64,000 bases of DNA, taken from positions 1,550,001 to 1,614,000 of the forward strand of contig QYRS01000001.1 in NCBI GenBank assembly GCA_006503535.1. The letters run 5' to 3'. A program made the position numbers and the translations under genes. Of this stretch, positions 1-10,275 are shown one piece after another. The stretch comes from Arthrinium phaeospermum (Eukaryota > Ascomycota > Sordariomycetes > Amphisphaeriales > Apiosporaceae). The notes below the pieces were generated by a model. That model saw only the letters and a list, made by a program, of their open reading frames with translations, had not been told where the DNA came from and did no database searches. Every line of letters starts with the position of its first letter. The stretch's first letter is position 1.

Positions 1-1741
1 GCCAGACCCAAACGCGAGCTCGGTATCGCGCTCCATAACGGCGCGGTCCTCGGGTCCGAGCTCCGTGAAGCGCTCGGGCCGGTAGACGTCGGCATCCGCG
101 CCGAACATGGCAGTCGAGCGCAACAGGGACGAAACGTTGCTGCAGATGGCGGTTCCCGCGGGCACGTAATGGCCCGCGAGGGTGTCGCCACCCGGGGGCA
201 CAATCTTGGGCATGAGCCCGAGCAGGGGCGGGCGCATGCGGATGCCCTCGTAGAGGACGGCCTGCAGGTAGGGCAGCTCGCGGGCCTTCGGCCTTGATGA
301 TGGGGCTCGATGCCCGGCCGTCGCGGACGGCGGCGTGGATCTCGGCCTGGAGCTTCCGGTAGACGGGGGGCGTGGTCATGGCGTGCGCCATGATGCAGCG
401 GATGGCCGACGCCGTGCTCTCGGTTCCGGCGACGAGCATGAAGAGGCCTTCGACTTCGCACTCGGTTTGGTCGAGGCCGCGGTTCATGAAAGAGGCCTGT
501 GTTTGACGTGAGCTCTCTAGTCCAGGAGAAGACAAGCTGTGATATAGCAAGTGATAGTGGAAGGTAGGATCACTTACGAGCATGTCTTGCTCTTCTCTGC
601 ACCTTGGGCAAAACGCTTACCTACCTGCTTTTCGGCAACCCTGTTGTTATCGTATCAGCAATCCAGTCACCGAATTCTGACCCCGAGACACGTACCCCAT
701 CAGCGCGCCAAAGCCCGTCTTGTCCCGCGGCTTGGGCCCCAACAGCTTCAACGGGCTTCGAGAACAGCACGGCCCGGATCCAAGGCACGTCGGCCGACGT
801 CGACATGCGAGGCCAGAGCTGCTTCAACTCGTGCAGGAAGTTGTACTGGTCGGACTCGTCGGCGAGGAACCCGAACTCCTTGCCGAAGCCGAGCCGGGTG
901 ACGACATCGACGGTGAAGTAGGTGGAGATGGGACCCAAGTCGAGCAGCCGGCCCGAGCTGGCGTACCCACGCAAGCGGTCGCAAAAGGTGGCCAGCTGCT
1001 CGTCGACGCCGGCCTCGAGGTCGGGGATCTCGCGGCCCGTGTAGGCGGCCGCGGTGCGCGCGCGGAACCGCGCGTGCTCTTTGGCTTTGAGCACCGTGAA
1101 CATGTTGTCGTAGTACGGGTTGAAGCGGCCCGCCGTGTACCAGGGGCTGCGGTCGTAGCCGCTGCGGGGCGTTGACGCGGCGCAGGATGCCCGGGTCGTT
1201 GGTCGTGAGCTCGTTGGGGCCGGTGCGCAAAAGGGGCGGCGCCGCCTCCCCTCCTCCTCGCGGCCGTCGAACAGGGCGCGGTGCACCCAGTACTGCTTGC
1301 CGCTGTACACGGTCCGCCGTGTACCAGGGGCTGCGGTCGTAGCCGCTGCGGGCGGCGTTGACGCGGCGCAGGATGCCCGGGTCGTTGGTCGTGAGCTCGT
1401 TGGGGCCGGTGCGCAAAAGGGGCGGCGCCGCCTCCCCCTCCTCCTCGCGGCCGTCGAACAGGGCGCGGTGCACCCAGTACTGCTTGCCGCTGTACACGGT
1501 CTTGCCCGCCCAGAAGTACGAGAAGTGGGCTCCAGTGCACGGCGGGGAAGCGACGCAGGCGGTGCCAGGCCGCGATGCTGGTGAGGACATAGCACAGCAC
1601 CGCCGTGAGGCCGGCGATGGCGGCGTAGTAGGAGGGGGCAGCTAGCGGGGAGGGCTGGTCGGGGCCATGCCTAAGAGGGTTGGAGAAGGACTCCAGTTTC
1701 ACGCTGGGCAAGCTGGCCTTCATGATATTCAGAACTTCCAT
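1..1741 (-). pseudogene. Cytochrome P450, pisatin-demethylase-like, disrupted and truncated by the window edge
   Basis: A heme mono-oxygenase of the fungal pisatin demethylase/benzoate hydroxylase type, normally ER-anchored. The first ATG is at 1741, with a second at 1723. A hydrophobic N-terminal anchor (AAIAGLTAVLCYVL) is followed by PWYTAGRFNPYYDNMF, KEHARFRAR, DKTGFGALMGYV, the I-helix AGTEST, the ExxR motif (YEGIR) and YRPERF. The window stops at ELAFGSG, just before the heme cysteine. One intron is clear (about 577 to 497, GTAAGT...CAG). The frame is broken by single-base shifts near 1535, 743 and 287, and by a tandem duplication (1131-1314 and 1315-1501) inside the N-terminal third. 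It is divergently transcribed from the ABA3-like gene, as P450s commonly are in terpenoid clusters. Either a true pseudogene or a misassembled or error-containing locus; the family call is firm. Confidence 0.85.
1131..1501. repeat. Direct tandem duplication inside the P450 (184 bp + 187 bp)
   Basis: Copy 1 is 1131-1314 and copy 2 is 1315-1501, head to tail with no spacer. They are nearly identical, differing by a 2-base loss in a G/C-rich tract (copy 1, near 1166) and a 1-base loss in a C run (copy 1, near 1250). Copy 2 keeps the P450 frame; copy 1 shifts frame internally and then recovers it. Removing one copy joins the two flanking P450 segments colinearly. Confidence 0.95.
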
Positions 1742-2832
1742 GATTCAAGATGGTTGTGGTCAAAAGGGATTCCAGAAAAGGAGAGAATCGCGCTGCCAGA
1801 GACGATGGCATACGAATCACTGTACACGCGAATACACATAGAGAGGTAACACAGTTAGTATTGCAACCAGACCTCGGGAAGCAATGTCAAAGATCGCCCA
1901 AGGCAATGGTAATGGTCACACATTACACTTTGTGGTCATCTACCAGTCAAATGTCGCATCGTCTAGCTCAGGCCGTGGTGTGGGAGGTCAGGAGATATCA
2001 ATCCCCAATAGAATTCTTCGGCGGAGCCCAATGTGGTGAAAGTATCTTGTATTCGTCCGATGGGTGCAAACATGTAAGCTGAAGTTCTCCCTAGCTCGAG
2101 ATCCCATCTATTCTAGTGCTTATACGGCCCCATCTCAGCCGCAGGCTGACGGTCAGAATGCACAGGTATTGGCAGCGGAGCGCATCGCGGATTCGTTTCG
2201 ACACAAGTAGCGCCGTGTTGGTGGCGCTCGGTGAAAATAGGGCATCGTGCTGATTTGATGTGTTTGAGGCGTGATCACACCGATTGCGGGCATATCACAT
2301 TTAGCGCTATTCTGTGCCGTCCTTAGCTCCGACCCCAAGCAGGGATGTGACTGAGGTGGATACATTCGCAACACTGGACCGCTTCACGGACTCGTTCGTG
2401 CTGCTCGCCGATCTTGGCAAACCCTATTCCGATTGAGTTGGCGTGAGATGGGGATCTGTCCTTCTCCATCTTTCGTTATGTTTCAAGCATAGCCGGTTAA
2501 ATAGCGTGCACTTGTCATCTCTGACGCTCCACGAAGCCGGTTGAAGGACCCCTTACGTCCATTGACCCCTTCAACATCGGCCCCAACTCCATATCCCCGT
2601 CATAACAGTACAAGGCAATTGGCCCTCCTACATATCAACAGGCATCATCTGTCGCAGTGTTGGCAGGGTGTGCCCCATGTTGCGGCTAGCGTGCTTTGCC
2701 CGTCATTCTTCCTGTAATATAAATACCAACACTGTAGTGCATCTCTAGTATACTACTTTCCTCTTGTATTCACTGCCACTTGATACGCCATCGGCTGCTC
2801 TCCTTCACATCCCATCTGCTACACTCGTCATC
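1742..2832. other. Divergent intergenic region between P450 and ABA3-like gene
   Basis: About 1.1 kb separates the two divergent starts and presumably holds promoters for both. I see no coding sequence here. The only specific element I can point to is a TATA box for the rightward gene. Confidence 0.6.
2718..2725 (+). promoter_or_regulatory. TATA box of the ABA3-like gene
   Basis: A perfect TATAAATA lies 108-115 bp upstream of the ATG at 2833, within a CT-rich leader. Fungal TATA elements commonly lie 30-60 bp before transcription start, which fits a leader of roughly 60-80 nt. Confidence 0.6.
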
Positions 2833-4165
2833 ATGAGCCTCCAATTCCGTGATGCGTGGTACTACCCTCCAGATATCGCGCATGACTTGGACGGGATAGA
2901 CGCGCTGTCGGAAGCGCAGAAGCAGGAGACCTATGCTTGTGCGTGGGAGTATACCAGATGTTGCATCCCCCTTCACCAACTGGAACCGCTATGTCGCTTG
3001 GATGCGCATCTGCGTCATGTGCATCGTGGCCGAGTACCGGGGCGACCTGGTCGACATCGAGAACACGGACCAAATCCTGTGCTACTCGCTCAACCGCGTC
3101 ATGGCCGACCTGTTCGAGGGAAGCGCCGGTTACAAGCTGATGGACCGCGAGGTCAAGGCGTTCCTGCTCATCACGTCGGAGAAGTCGAGCGAGCGGCGGC
3201 ACGGCGAGCTGTTCCGGCGCTACGTCGACGGCCTCGCGCAGGGCCCGCGCACCTGGTTCCGCATGCGCGACTGCGACGCCCTGGCCCGCTTCAGCATGGG
3301 CGCGGCCCTGGCCTGCAACGACATGGACGAGGCCGCCCTCTGGCCGTCCGACGCCGAGTTCGAGCTCCTGGCCGAGATTGGCGACGTCATGTACGACGCC
3401 ATCGCCTTCTACAAGCACCGCAGCGAGGGCGAGACCAACAGCACCTTCGCCTACGTGCCGCCCGCCATGCGCGCCGACGCCTACCGCGTCGCCCGCGAGG
3501 TCCTCTTCGCCATCGAGGTCGCCGTCGCCCACCGGCCCGAGAGCCTGGTGCTTACCAACTTCATCCGCTTCTTCGGCGGGCCCATCCACATGATGATGCG
3601 CCGCTACCGCTTCGTCGAAGACGACCTCAGCCTCGGCCGCGGCTACACGAGCGACGTCGTCACCCTGGCGCGCCAGCACGTCAAGCTCTGGAATCGTCTC
3701 GACGCCCCCACTCCGGAAACGAGGACGCCGCCGCCGCGGGCCAGAACCAGAATCATCACCAATACGGCGAAACGGAAGCCCCTGCGCCTGCTAGTTGCGA
3801 CCGGTACCGGCGCTTGGTGCGCGACCGCGCCGAGGAGCTCATTCCCGGCTCGCCGACATCCTCGAGCGCGCCGGCACGCCGCACTGCGACCGCTGCCGCC
3901 GCCCCACGTACGGCGCCAAGGAGGCGGTCCACGGCTTCGGCGGCGTCGGGCTCTGCCCCGGCTGCCGGCCATGTGGCGCGGCTACGTTGAGTCGCTGCCC
4001 GAGCGGGCCAAGGAGGTCTATCCGGACCTGGTGTTGAGGGATCCCCCGCCGCTGTCCACCCAAGACGCGGAGAAGGAGAGGGGAAGGTGCAGGAGACGAA
4101 GAAAGATGCTGATGGGAAGCCCACTGTTGCTGCTGCTGCGGGGCTTGTGGCAGACCAGCAGCTGA
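2833..4165 (+). pseudogene. ABA3: ABA3-like alpha-ionylideneethane synthase (non-canonical sesquiterpene cyclase), frameshifted
   Basis: Related to Botrytis cinerea BcABA3, which converts farnesyl diphosphate to alpha-ionylideneethane, the committed step of fungal abscisic acid biosynthesis. This family lacks the DDxxD and NSE motifs of ordinary terpene synthases. The start at 2833 gives MSLQFRDAWYYPPDI. Family blocks are seen in order: ACAWEYTR, TNWNRYVAWMR, SERRHGELFRRYVD, WFRMRDCDALARF, AFYKHRSEGETN, RFFGGPIHMMMRRYRFVE and KLWNRLD, then a C-terminal Cys block HCDRCRRPTYGAKEA...LCPGC and WRGYVESLPERAKEV. The blocks lie in three frames, with shifts near 2972 (an extra C in a C run), 3710-3800, 3849 and 3968. 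An alternative ending in another frame reaches 4275. Flanked by P450 genes. Either recent loss of function or sequence error; the family identity is strong. Confidence 0.82.
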
Positions 4166-4366
4166 CAGAGGAGTACAAGCCCAAGACGCCGCGGGGGATG
4201 GTCAATGGCGGCTCCGAGACAGGCTCGGAGGACGGCGTTAGAATGGATGATATTTCACTATACCCACGGCAATGAGCGCTCGTTGCAGACAGTTGACGTT
4301 TGAGCTGAGGAGTGGAACAAGGGATAGAAATTCAGGGGCTTTATGTTTATATCTTAACTACATGTA

Positions 4367-5753
4367 TTATACATTTATAGAATTAGTTCTACCACAAATA
4401 CACAGCCCCTCCTCACTACTGCGCCGGAAATGAACACGGTTCTCCGCTTTGGAATGATGATTAGAAAGCAACGGTGTCGTAATAAGTCCCCTCGGCCCCG
4501 ATGCCCGGTAGTTCTGCTGGACGTCGCCGTAGAAGTCGGCCTCCGCGCCGCCGGTGACGCACCACAGGCCCTCGCGCGTGGCGGGCCGGTTGCGCGCGAT
4601 CCAGATCTTGGTGCAGCCGGCGTCGGCCCGCACTGCGTCGCGCAGAACTGGAAGATGCCGTCGACGGTCGGCGGGATGTCGGGCACGTCCCGGAACACCT
4701 GCCGCCGCCGGTTCGGGATGGCGTGGGCCGAGTAGTAGTCGGCCACGACGAAGAACCGCGGGCTCGTGGCCGTCACCGTCGTCGTCGGCGCCGCCTGCGT
4801 CGTGGTCGCCGTCACGGTCACGGTCGCGGGCGTCGCGGCCGCGACTCGGGTCTCGACGGTCGAGGTGAGGCCTGGGGCGGTGCTCGTGGTGGTGGCGGTG
4901 GTGGTGCTGAACGTCACCGTCATGAAGTCGGTGGCGAGCGTGGAGGACACAGTGACAGTGGCGGTCGAGGTTGCCGATGGTGACGCGGCGACAGTCGTGG
5001 TAATGGTGACAGTATCGGTGACGGTGGCGGAGGAGGCGAGGCAGCTGCACGCGGCGGAGACGATGTCTGCGGGGAAGCTGCCAAGCGGTTGCTGCTGGTG
5101 GTTGTGCTTCGGGGAGGCCGTGCTGGTCGAAGTCAGGCTCGCCGAGTCTGTCGAGCTTTGGCTTTGGCTTGTTCTTGTTCTTCCGGAAGTCCAAGGCCGT
5201 ATCTCGCGGGTATACCGTGGTCGTTCTGCAGAGGTATGTTAGAAATTTTACAATGGTGCCGAGGGAGTACACTTACGCTGCGTTATTCGAGAAGGCAGTG
5301 GTGGTTGCGGTCTCGGTGATGGTCGCGGTTTCACTACGATGAGGACAACAGTGTTAGTGATATGTGGGCAGGGAGCTATGGTCATGTTCTGCACGCTTAC
5401 GTGATGGTCTTGGTTGAAATATCCGTCGGGCCATCGACGATGGTGGTTTCGGTCGTTTGCGCCACGGTGCTGACCGTCGCCGTTGCCGTCTGGGCGTCCG
5501 TCTCGGTCACGGTGGCCGTCACCGTCTCCGTCGAAGTCTGCGTCAGAGTCGCTGTGCTCACGGCGGTCTTGCTCGAGGTGGGTAAGAGCTGACTGCAGAT
5601 GGAGGCGACATCGCTAAGTCCCTGCAGCACCGGAAGTGCCGCGTTGTTGTCACAAGTTTGGGAAGTTAGGATGGGGGACGAGATGATAATAGGCGAGGGT
5701 GCTGCGGCGACGACGGCGCCGAAGCCTGCCACCAACAATGGTTGCAAATGCAT
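4367..5753 (-). CDS. Putative secreted Ser/Thr-rich protein, three exons, frame disrupted
   Basis: The start at 5753 gives a signal peptide (MHLQPLLVAGFGAVVAAAPSP), then a long Thr/Val/Ser-rich stretch typical of O-glycosylated, wall-associated or secreted fungal proteins. Introns: 5400-5334 (GTAAGC...TAG) and 5276-5226 (GTAAGT...CAG). Exon 3 contains FPADIVSAACSCLAS, more TVT/TTT repeats, then a globular end with FFVVADYYSAHAIPNRRRQV, FQFCATQC, AGCTKIWIARN, GLWCVTGGAEADFYGDVQQ and GLITTPLL. The frame that follows splicing differs from the frame of the Thr-rich part (shift near 5100-5220), and a second shift near 4633 returns to the first frame. Family not recognised. Its place in the terpenoid cluster may be coincidental. 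Confidence 0.6.
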
Positions 5754-6820
5754 AACGAAGGTAAGGCACCAAATGGGTGCTTCTGTAAAACGAATTTAAA
5801 ACGAGTGTATTTGGCCGGTATCAGAGAAGGACAAAACAGATTCTTGGGTCGGCATCCCTTTCTACTTGTATACGAATCTTTCGCTTCGGCACATTTTGTA
5901 TGGTGACTGCTAGCGCTCAGCTGAATGCGCCTCAACCGTTCTCTCAGCATCGTGAAGACGGCCTAGACGTGGCCGACCTGCCAATAGTCTGCCTTAGCTG
6001 CCTTAGTCACCGCGTGTTAGTCCGCTCCAGGCGCTGTATGGATTAGCTCTTTGGCCTAAATCAGAGATCAGAGCTTCTGGGCTACGGAGTTCAATTTCCG
6101 AACTGATATAGCAAACATTTTGATCGGCATTTCTATCTAGATTCGTTCAAAACTAAACCCCTTCCGTTCTGGGCTTCCCTCCGGTCCCCGAGGTTCCAGA
6201 CCGAAACTCGGGCCCCGCTCACCCCCGGAAATCCCCCACGCTTGTATAAGGGGGCGTACATACTTGACACGCCACTCGCTGCGGACATCGGCGAGGGCGG
6301 GCAAGCTCGATGACGTTGATGGTATTGTCGAAATATAGGCCGGCGTAAGTATCAAGTCTTGAGACCTGGACCAGGCTCGGGCTCGGTGTTTGCTATTATG
6401 GCTCATTGGTGCGCTAATACCACGCCCCCTTGCTTGATAATGACGTCTGCCAGCGTTTCAGTTTCTCGGTCTGCTCCCAGGATTGTTATATTAGCCGATA
6501 CCCGAGATTGGGCAAACAGAAAGGCAGTGACAACTAGTCGCAGTGCATTGTGTGTACACCATACGGTCATAAATCAGGTCTACAAGGGTCGAGCGTGATG
6601 CTTCATGGATCATAGAGTTGATTTCGACCGTCAAACACTTTGGGAATATGTGCAGGATCAGTTCCAGTCAGGTCTATTCATCGAAATTAGGGGCAAAGCG
6701 CACCAAGCCTCCAACTTTTGACAGAGGGCCTTCTACCCAGTAACTAATTCATATAAACACGTATCCCCAATTATGTGCCATTTGAACCACTCCGAAAACT
6801 GACAGTATCAACTTGCGGCC
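5754..6820. other. Intergenic, no gene seen
   Basis: About 1.07 kb between divergent genes. The short frames inside show no recognisable protein. TATAAA at 6752-6757 is the likely core promoter of the P450 to the right. Confidence 0.55.
6752..6757 (+). promoter_or_regulatory. TATA box of the intact P450
   Basis: TATAAA sits 64-69 bp upstream of the ATG at 6821. Confidence 0.5.
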
Positions 6821-8736
6821 ATGGCCTCTGCAACTACTGCCTATGAAGCGTCGACGAGCTTGTCTCCATTCAATACCGTGCCCGTCCTAGTCATCACCTT
6901 TCTCGCCTACCACCTCATCCTGGCAGCATGGAACCTGTCACCTTTCCACCCTTTGAGCCATATCCCCGGTCCAAGGCTCGCGGCGGCGACATACCTCCCC
7001 GAGTTCTACTATGACACCATCAAATACGGCCGCTACACTCGGCAGATACAGCAGATGCATGAGAAATACGGCACGTGTACACGAAACACTGCAGGGACCT
7101 AGAAGAGCCCCGCTGATACTGACAGCTCGTACTCAAGGCCCCATCGTCCGTATCAGCCCAGACGAGGTGCACTGCGCCGACTACAGCTTCGCCGACGAGA
7201 TCTATGCCGTTGGTGGACGAAAGCGGGACAAGTCTGTCCATGAAACCCGCGGTTCTACGTGAGCATCGCCTGCTGCCCCTCTGTTCTGATAAATTCTCGG
7301 ACGTAACCTCGACTAATGTCGATGGCGAATCCAAAACAGAGCCGAGCACTCGGGCTTTTCCACCACCGACCACGACCTGCATCGCCTGCGCCGCGCCGCC
7401 CTCTCCAAGTTCTTCTCGCGCGCGCAGATCGGACGCCTGGAGGCCGAGATCCAGGCGCTCGTGCAGCGGCTGTGCGACAAGCTGCTGCAGGAGAGCGGCA
7501 AGGGAGAGCCCATCGAGGTGACCACGGCCTATAGCTGCTTTACGTCCGACGCCATTTCCGATTACTGCTTCGGTCAGAGCTTCGGCTTCCTGGCCCAGGA
7601 GTCGTGGTATCCCAACTACCGGGCCGCTACGCGCGCCTTCTTGAAGACTATCTATGTGTTTCGGTACTTCCCCTTCTTGCGGCATCTTTCCATTGCAGCT
7701 TCATGGTGGGTCGCCCCTCTCTCTCTGCTCTTCTTTATTGTTTCTTATCTATTCACACCTAGCTAACGGCTGCGGTCCCAGGCTGTCAAAGTACATGTCC
7801 AAGGACATGGCCTTGCTCCTCAAAACAATCCAAACCGACATCCCAGACAAGATCCAGCACGCCCAAGCCGACCGTCGGGCCGGCGTCGTCCGCAAGCGGC
7901 AAACCGTCTTTGGCGAGCTGCTGGCGTCGAGCCTGCCGGCGCACGAGAAGTCACTGAAGCGCATCGCGGACGAAGCGGCGGCCCTGCTCGGCGCCGGTAC
8001 CGAGACGGCCAGCTGGACGCTCTCTGTCATCACCTTCCACCTGCTAGACAAGCCGGAGCTCCTCGCCAAGCTGGCCGAGGAGCTTCGTGGTGTTGTGAGT
8101 GATCCCACGCGGTTGCCCGTTTGGACCACGCTGGAGCAGCTGCCGTACCTCGGCGCCGTCATCCAGGAGGGCCTGCGGCTCTCGTACGGCGTTTCGGCCC
8201 GTACAGCGCGCGTTGCGACACAGGAGGACTTGGTCTATCGCGGGCAATGGACACCGCCGGAAAATGCTGGTGGCGGTGGTGGGAAGCCCGTCCAGCTCGA
8301 GTACGTCATCCCCCGGGGATACGCCGTCGGCATGTCGTCGGCCATCAGCCACCACGACGAGAGCGTGTGGCCCGACTCGCACTCTTTCATCCCCGAGCGT
8401 TGGCTCGACGACAAGATGCAGCGGCGCAAGGAGCTGGAGCGCTGCCAGCTGGCCTTCTCCAAGGGGAGTCGGGGATGCCTCGGGATGCAGTAAGCTCCAA
8501 TTACTTACGGGCCCTCCCTTCCCCTACGTGAGAGCACCTACTGATGACTCGACACTCTGTCGGTCGATAGGCTTGCGTACTGCGAACTTCACCTCTGCCT
8601 GGCGGCGCTGGCGTTGCGGGTTCTCCCGCGCATGCGCCTGTACGAGACGACGGAGCTAGACGTGCGGTACGACCACGACATGTTTGTGCCGCTGACGCGC
8701 GACGACAGCAAGGGGGTGCGCGTCTTGGTGGGCTAG
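6821..8736 (+). CDS. Cytochrome P450, trichodiene-oxygenase-like, intact, five exons
   Basis: Exons 6821-7070, 7138-7258, 7340-7705, 7782-8489 and 8571-8736 give 1611 nt, a complete 536-aa protein of normal P450 length. Features in order: N-terminal membrane anchor ([18 protein letters not shown]), proline hinge HIPGPR, C-helix region [15 protein letters not shown]-helix [11 protein letters not shown]-helix EGLRLSYG (ExxR), FIPERWL, and heme loop [12 protein letters not shown] with the Cys ligand, the last intron splitting the codon after it. The best first donor is GC rather than GT (GCACGT at 7071). The heme-loop form and LAYCELHL continuation resemble trichodiene oxygenase-type P450s that act on sesquiterpenes. 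Lying about 3 kb from the ABA3-like gene, it is a good candidate for oxidising the ionylideneethane skeleton; substrate is inference. Confidence 0.92.
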
Positions 8737-8904
8737 ATGGGAACGGGGACTTGGGCATCGTCAGTTGAGCCGTTTGCACTGTGCGTTGCTCTTGGTGTTT
8801 AGACGTCTGCACGGGGCCATAACAGAAGCAACTGGTTACGGGGGCATTTATGTCCACTATGAGTGGCCTTAACTATGATAAATTCCGTTACGATATCTCC
8901 GAGT

Positions 8905-9968
8905 CTAGTAGAAAAGATTCCAGTACCAGTATTGTTCTGGGTTTTGGTTGTCCTTTTCACATTCCAAGACATGTTCTCTCCCCTTGTATAGTCTGCTGCA
9001 TCTTTCGAACCAGGCATTTCTTATCATGCCAACTTCCAGCCTCATCCACCCCCGATACCTGAGCAAATCTTGATGGGCTCGAGGCCAGCTGGGATTCTGG
9101 GCGAAGCTTCTAACGCCCCGTGTGTCCAGCAACCAGACGAAGTCATCGCCGCCACAGCGCATTTCCTACGAGAGATGAGTTAGCGGAACACGGACGATCA
9201 GGACAGGCATCCCACCAGATAGATGACATGTTGTCGCAGTATTGCTTACCCGTTTCTCCTCAGACGTGGCGCACACATGCAACCAGGGCGACTCGTCGGG
9301 AAGAGCGGCCAGCGACCGCAGGGCCTCCTCGTCCACCGCGAGACAGTCGCAAAACCGGGGGCTGAGAGGGCACTCGGCGTGCGGATCCTGGCCGACGCTG
9401 GCGACCCAGGCATCGAAGACGTCGCAGAGGGAGCAGATGTCCTCCTGCGAAGCGCGGTCGAGGCGGGGCAGGTTCAGCCTCTGGGCGTCTTGGACAAGCT
9501 CGACGCGGAAGCGCCGCCCCAGCTCGTCGTTGATGGACCCGTCGGCCATCTTCCGATGCTCGGCTTCGCCTTGTTCCCCCCACATGGGGAACCGGCCGAT
9601 GTGGAGGTAGTATTGGCGCAGCCATTTCTCCAGTTTCGCAATGGCCGAGGGAAGCAGGTCGTCGGACTCGGGGGTATAGACAGTTCGCAAGACTTGATAA
9701 ACCGGGATTAGCAGGCAGTTAGATGGTCAGAGGGAAGGAAGAAAACATATAAATAAGTGTTTCTTTACTTACTCGTATAACCCCAGGAGCCGCGGGCATA
9801 CTCCCCGGGTGGGTATTGGTACATATTTTGCGAAAGCCGCCACATGCAATCCATAGCTTCGTTATCTCGGTTTCGAATGAGCACCGGTCTACGACCTGGC
9901 GTGATCTCACGAGGGAAGTTCTTCGTGAGCTCATGGGGGATATCCTCGAAGTGGTCTTGGATAGACAT
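8905..9968 (-). CDS. Uncharacterised tandem-family protein, copy A (intact)
   Basis: Exons 9968-9773, 9692-9250 and 9165-8905 give 299 aa, with GTAAGT/GTAAGC donors and a CTAAT branch point in intron 1. Starts MSIQDHFEDIPHELTKNF. Exon 1 carries NRDNEAMDCMWRL and SWGYT; exon 2 opens RTVYTPESDDLLPSAIAKLE and contains MWGEQGEAEHRK, LNLPRLDRAS and CLAVDEEALRSLAALPDE; exon 3 begins EMRCGGDDFVWLL. No signal peptide or membrane segment; acidic and Leu-rich. No known domain recognised. Two further damaged copies follow at 10276-11106 and 13029-14550 with the same exon structure, so this is a local tandem family. The exact C-terminal end beyond exon 3's first 20 residues is less certain. Confidence 0.72.
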
Positions 9969-10092
9969 GATGGTGTTGATGATTGTGGAACGGATGATTC
10001 AAGATGAAGATGAGTTGGAAGAATGAAGACCATATGATCCGCATAGCCTCGGTCATCTAGGTAGATTAGCAAGAGGGTAGGTAGGTAAGTGT

Positions 10093-10098
10093 CTTATA
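10093..10098 (-). promoter_or_regulatory. TATA-like element of family copy A
   Basis: TATAAG on the minus strand lies about 125 bp upstream of the ATG at 9968. Confidence 0.35.
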
Positions 10099-10275
10099 AC
10101 TCAGCGGGAACTATCTGTACTGGAAGGGTTTGTGGAGCTTGCACTGGCCCCTGAGCCAGGCAGCCACGGTGTGGGGCTTATGGGTGTAGTGGTGCGGTGG
10201 ATCGTGTAATTATATGTCCAAATGCTGCCCTGTCATATTCGACGCAAGATCCGTCGTTGGGAAACGTCTGATGGC

